From contig NZ_JAKFFT010000004.1 in assembly GCF_021502655.1 (NCBI RefSeq), positions 682,001 to 746,000 on the forward strand: a DNA stretch of 64,000 nucleotides. The letters are read 5' to 3'. Position numbers and translations under genes: made by a program. Numbering within the stretch: position 1 is the first letter of the stretch; each line of letters starts with the position of its first letter. Below the pieces are notes generated by a model. That model was given only the letters and a program-made list of their open reading frames with translations. It searched no databases and was not told the DNA's origin. This stretch comes from Dyadobacter sp. CY347. Lineage in GTDB: Bacteria > Bacteroidota > Bacteroidia > Cytophagales > Spirosomataceae. Below are positions 62,107 to 64,000 of the stretch, in pieces.

Positions 62107-63090
62107 ATGGATACCGCACTTTCAGCTGAAAGACTCGAAGTCATGCAACATGTAGGGAAAGACCTGAATGTGTTGATGACGGAGTATTTAAAACCGATTG
62201 AGGAGAACTGGCAACCCGCGGATTTTTTGCCAGATTCCAGTGACGAGAATTTTTTCAGCGAAGTCAAGTTGTTGCAGGAGAGCTGCCGGGAATTGCCTTA
62301 CGACTACATTGCAGTGCTGATCGGTGACACCATTACCGAAGAAGCGTTGCCGACTTATGAGTCGTGGCTGATGGATGTGATCGGTGTAGACCAGGTCAAT
62401 AACCCATCCGGGTGGTCGCAATGGGTGCGTGCATGGACGGCAGAGGAAAACCGTCATGGCGACCTTTTGAACAAATATCTGTACTTATCCGGCCGTGTAA
62501 ATATGCGCGCTATGGAAGTATCGACACAGTTCCTGATCGCGGACGGTTTTGACATTGGGACAGACCGTGATCCTTACCGGAACTTCATATACACGTCATT
62601 CCAGGAACTGGCCACAAATGTATCTCACAGAAGAACGGCGACGCTTGCCAAGAAATTTGGCAATCCGCATCTTTCCAAAATATGCGGTGTGATCGCTTCT
62701 GATGAAATGCGTCATGCGAAAGCTTACAAAGACTTTGTAAGGCGTATTTTGGAGGTCGATCCCTCAGAACTGCTTCTGGCACTGGAAGATATGATGCGTA
62801 AAAAGATCGTTATGCCCGCACATTTCCTGCGTGAATCGGGTGTAAAAATGGGCGATACATTCTCGCATTTCTCCGACGCAGCACAACGACTTGGCGTTTA
62901 CACAACCAATGATTACATCGAAATCCTGGATAGCTTATTGATAGAGTGGGAGATCGGGGCAGTTCGGAATATCAATGAAAAAGCCGAAAAAGCCAGGGAT
63001 TACCTGATGGCATTGCCAGACAGGTTAAAAAGAATCGCAGACCGGACCAGAATCCCGGAATTGCAATACGAATTCAGCTGGATTAAATAA
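62107..63090 (+). CDS. Acyl-ACP desaturase (di-iron fatty acid desaturase)
   Basis: A 327-residue soluble desaturase. The two EXXH motifs of the di-iron centre are visible: EENRHG (about residue 117) and DEMRHA (about residue 201). Length and helical pattern match the acyl-ACP/stearoyl-ACP desaturase family (PF03405), which is common in Bacteroidota and supplies unsaturated fatty acids. Monocistronic, ending at a long inverted repeat. Confidence 0.92.
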   Translation: MDTALSAERLEVMQHVGKDLNVLMTEYLKPIEENWQPADFLPDSSDENFFSEVKLLQESCRELPYDYIAVLIGDTITEEALPTYESWLMDVIGVDQVNNPSGWSQWVRAWTAEENRHGDLLNKYLYLSGRVNMRAMEVSTQFLIADGFDIGTDRDPYRNFIYTSFQELATNVSHRRTATLAKKFGNPHLSKICGVIASDEMRHAKAYKDFVRRILEVDPSELLLALEDMMRKKIVMPAHFLRESGVKMGDTFSHFSDAAQRLGVYTTNDYIEILDSLLIEWEIGAVRNINEKAEKARDYLMALPDRLKRIADRTRIPELQYEFSWIK

Positions 63091-63093
63091 GCA

Positions 63094-63149
63094 TTGTCAC
63101 GCTGAGCGTAGTCGAAGCGTCGTCGCTTCAACTACGCTCAGCGTGACAA
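63094..63149. terminator. Long inverted repeat acting as bidirectional terminator
   Basis: Two 26-nt arms (63094-63119 and 63124-63149) differ at one position and enclose a 4-nt loop. The arm sequence tgtcacgctgagcgtagtc belongs to a dispersed repeat seen in many bacterial genomes. It lies between convergent genes and is likely a shared terminator or REP-like element. Confidence 0.8.
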
Positions 63150-63150
63150 A

Positions 63151-64000
63151 CTATTTGATCAACATTACCGAGCCATTTTTCCTCATCACTTTGCCCTCAT
63201 CGGAAATTCCTTCGATCATCCATACATAGGTGCCGGGAATGGCTTGTTTTCCTCCAAAAGTGCCGTCCCAGCCTTTATGCAGGTCTTTGGTATAAAACAC
63301 CAGTTCGCCCCAGCGGTTGTATATTTTAAAATAATTCAGGCTCGTAATGTTGTTTATCACCGGCATTAAGATCTCATTTTTACCATCACCATCAGGCGTG
63401 AATGCGGTTGGAACATTCAGATTTTCGCGTCGCCTAACCCGCAGATTCACAGTTGCTTTTCCTGTACAACCCATCCCGGAAGTTACCGCGACGGTGTAAG
63501 TCTGATCAGCCTGCAAAGTGGCGCGCGGGCTGGGGCTCATGGGATTGTTCAGCCCATCCGGCGGCGACCAGACGAATGTGGCGTCGTTCAGGTTTGTGAC
63601 TTGCGGGGACGAAGCGATAAGCTGGTAGGGAACATTCATGTCGATCAAAGCGTCCGGTGTAGTCCGCACCTCAATGGCCGGTGCCACCTCAACTGTAACC
63701 GTATCCCTTAAATTACACACACCTAGCGACGCATTTATAACATACTGCGTTGTGGTTGAGGGGCTTGCGATCGGATCTTTTAAGCTGGCATTATCCAGGC
63801 CCGCCGGTGTTTCCCAGTTAAATGTCTGCGCATTACTCGTCGTAAAAAGCTGCACCGATTCGCCTGCACAGATAACCGTGTCAGCAATGGTCTTCACATT
63901 GAGATTACTCGAAAATTCGACACGAACCAATTCGCTAACGACGCAGCCATCGCCATCTTTCATGAACACCTTGTAGTTGGCCGGAAAGAGCTTGAATGTG
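63151..64000 (-). CDS. T9SS type-B (CHU_C) gliding-motility-associated surface protein, partial
   Basis: The frame is open to the right edge, so only about 283 C-terminal codons are present. The end contains the CHU_C/T9SS type-B sorting domain: NVPTAFTPDGDGKNEILMPVI, LNYFKIYNRWGELVFYT and WDGTFGGKQAIPGTYVWMIEG. Upstream are PKD/Ig-like repeats (CAGESVQLFTTSNAQTFNWETP; NVPYQLIASSPQVTNLNDATFVWSPPDG). The protein is exported across the outer membrane by the type IX system and anchored at the surface. The N terminus and signal peptide lie outside the window. Confidence 0.92.
   Translation of the reverse strand, partial: TFKLFPANYKVFMKDGDGCVVSELVRVEFSSNLNVKTIADTVICAGESVQLFTTSNAQTFNWETPAGLDNASLKDPIASPSTTTQYVINASLGVCNLRDTVTVEVAPAIEVRTTPDALIDMNVPYQLIASSPQVTNLNDATFVWSPPDGLNNPMSPSPRATLQADQTYTVAVTSGMGCTGKATVNLRVRRRENLNVPTAFTPDGDGKNEILMPVINNITSLNYFKIYNRWGELVFYTKDLHKGWDGTFGGKQAIPGTYVWMIEGISDEGKVMRKNGSVMLIK

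Noticed and set aside
1..64000. tRNA, rRNA, integrase or insertion-sequence genes
   Set aside because: Intergenic gaps were read for these and none showed tRNA-like cloverleaf arms, rRNA segments, transposase motifs or paired terminal repeats.

Overview
The window reads as a chromosomal segment of a member of the Bacteroidota, most likely order Cytophagales and close to Dyadobacter or another Spirosomaceae genus. The evidence is a SusC/SusD pair, an ECF sigma/FecR pair, a DUF1080 protein next to Gfo/Idh/MocA and PmoA-type proteins, a gliding-motility/T9SS type-B C-terminal domain, S-type cytochrome bd, and a near absence of Shine-Dalgarno-type ribosome binding sites. The genus is an inference from gene content; no rRNA or tRNA gene was found to fix it.

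Layout. 1-650: 3' end of a Bacteroidota-specific protein usually mislabelled asparagine synthetase B, closed by a strong terminator. 826-10075: a tripartite efflux operon (HlyD adaptor, TolC channel, MacB-type ATPase and two separate permeases), interrupted by a PIN toxin-antitoxin-like pair and ending in a sigma-54 response regulator and its kinase. 10072-15429 (minus): beta-CASP hydrolase, accA, HAD phosphatase, M50 protease and phosphotriesterase-like hydrolase, tightly packed. 15550-21294: PBP4-type DacB (plus), then hslV, pyruvate dehydrogenase E2 and lepA (minus). 21432-24563: three genes for L-fucose-type sugar use (zinc dehydrogenase, SDR, FucP-like permease). 24664-29335: LytTR regulator lacking its phospho-Asp, cydAB, a 3-hydroxyacyl-CoA dehydrogenase and CsbD. 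29491-34616: AGE epimerase, a PolX-like protein with a degenerate polymerase site, OxyR and a KilA-N protein.

34784-41819 is the most accessory-looking part. It holds a small 16-residue-repeat secreted protein, an ECF sigma/FecR pair followed not by a SusC receptor but by an STN protein carrying 16-residue surface repeats, a Zeta-like P-loop gene pair, a second 16-residue-repeat outer-membrane protein, the C-terminal stub of a lipid A-type acyltransferase, and a CHRD lipoprotein. alaS follows on the minus strand.

44892-58408 is a glycan-use region: a FecR-like membrane protein without a sensor domain, SusC, SusD, a tandem DUF1080 lipid-free secreted protein, a Tat-exported Gfo/Idh/MocA oxidoreductase, a PmoA-like protein, a DUF6934 pair, a cupin, a Tat-exported Dabb protein and a GH9 glucanase. 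The gene set fits uptake of a glucan-derived glycoside followed by 3-keto (oxidise, eliminate) cleavage, which is inference. 58413-64000: a small disordered protein, acyl-CoA dehydrogenase, GNAT, an Arg-rich secreted protein, PlsC-type acyltransferase, acyl-ACP desaturase, and a partial T9SS type-B surface protein.

The most unusual observations are the PolX-like protein with T-I-K in place of the catalytic D-x-D, the sigma/FecR/STN module that ends in a solenoid-like repeat protein, the two active-site substitutions (SDR Lys to Asn, LytTR Asp to Asn), and the compact DUF1080/Gfo/PmoA locus.
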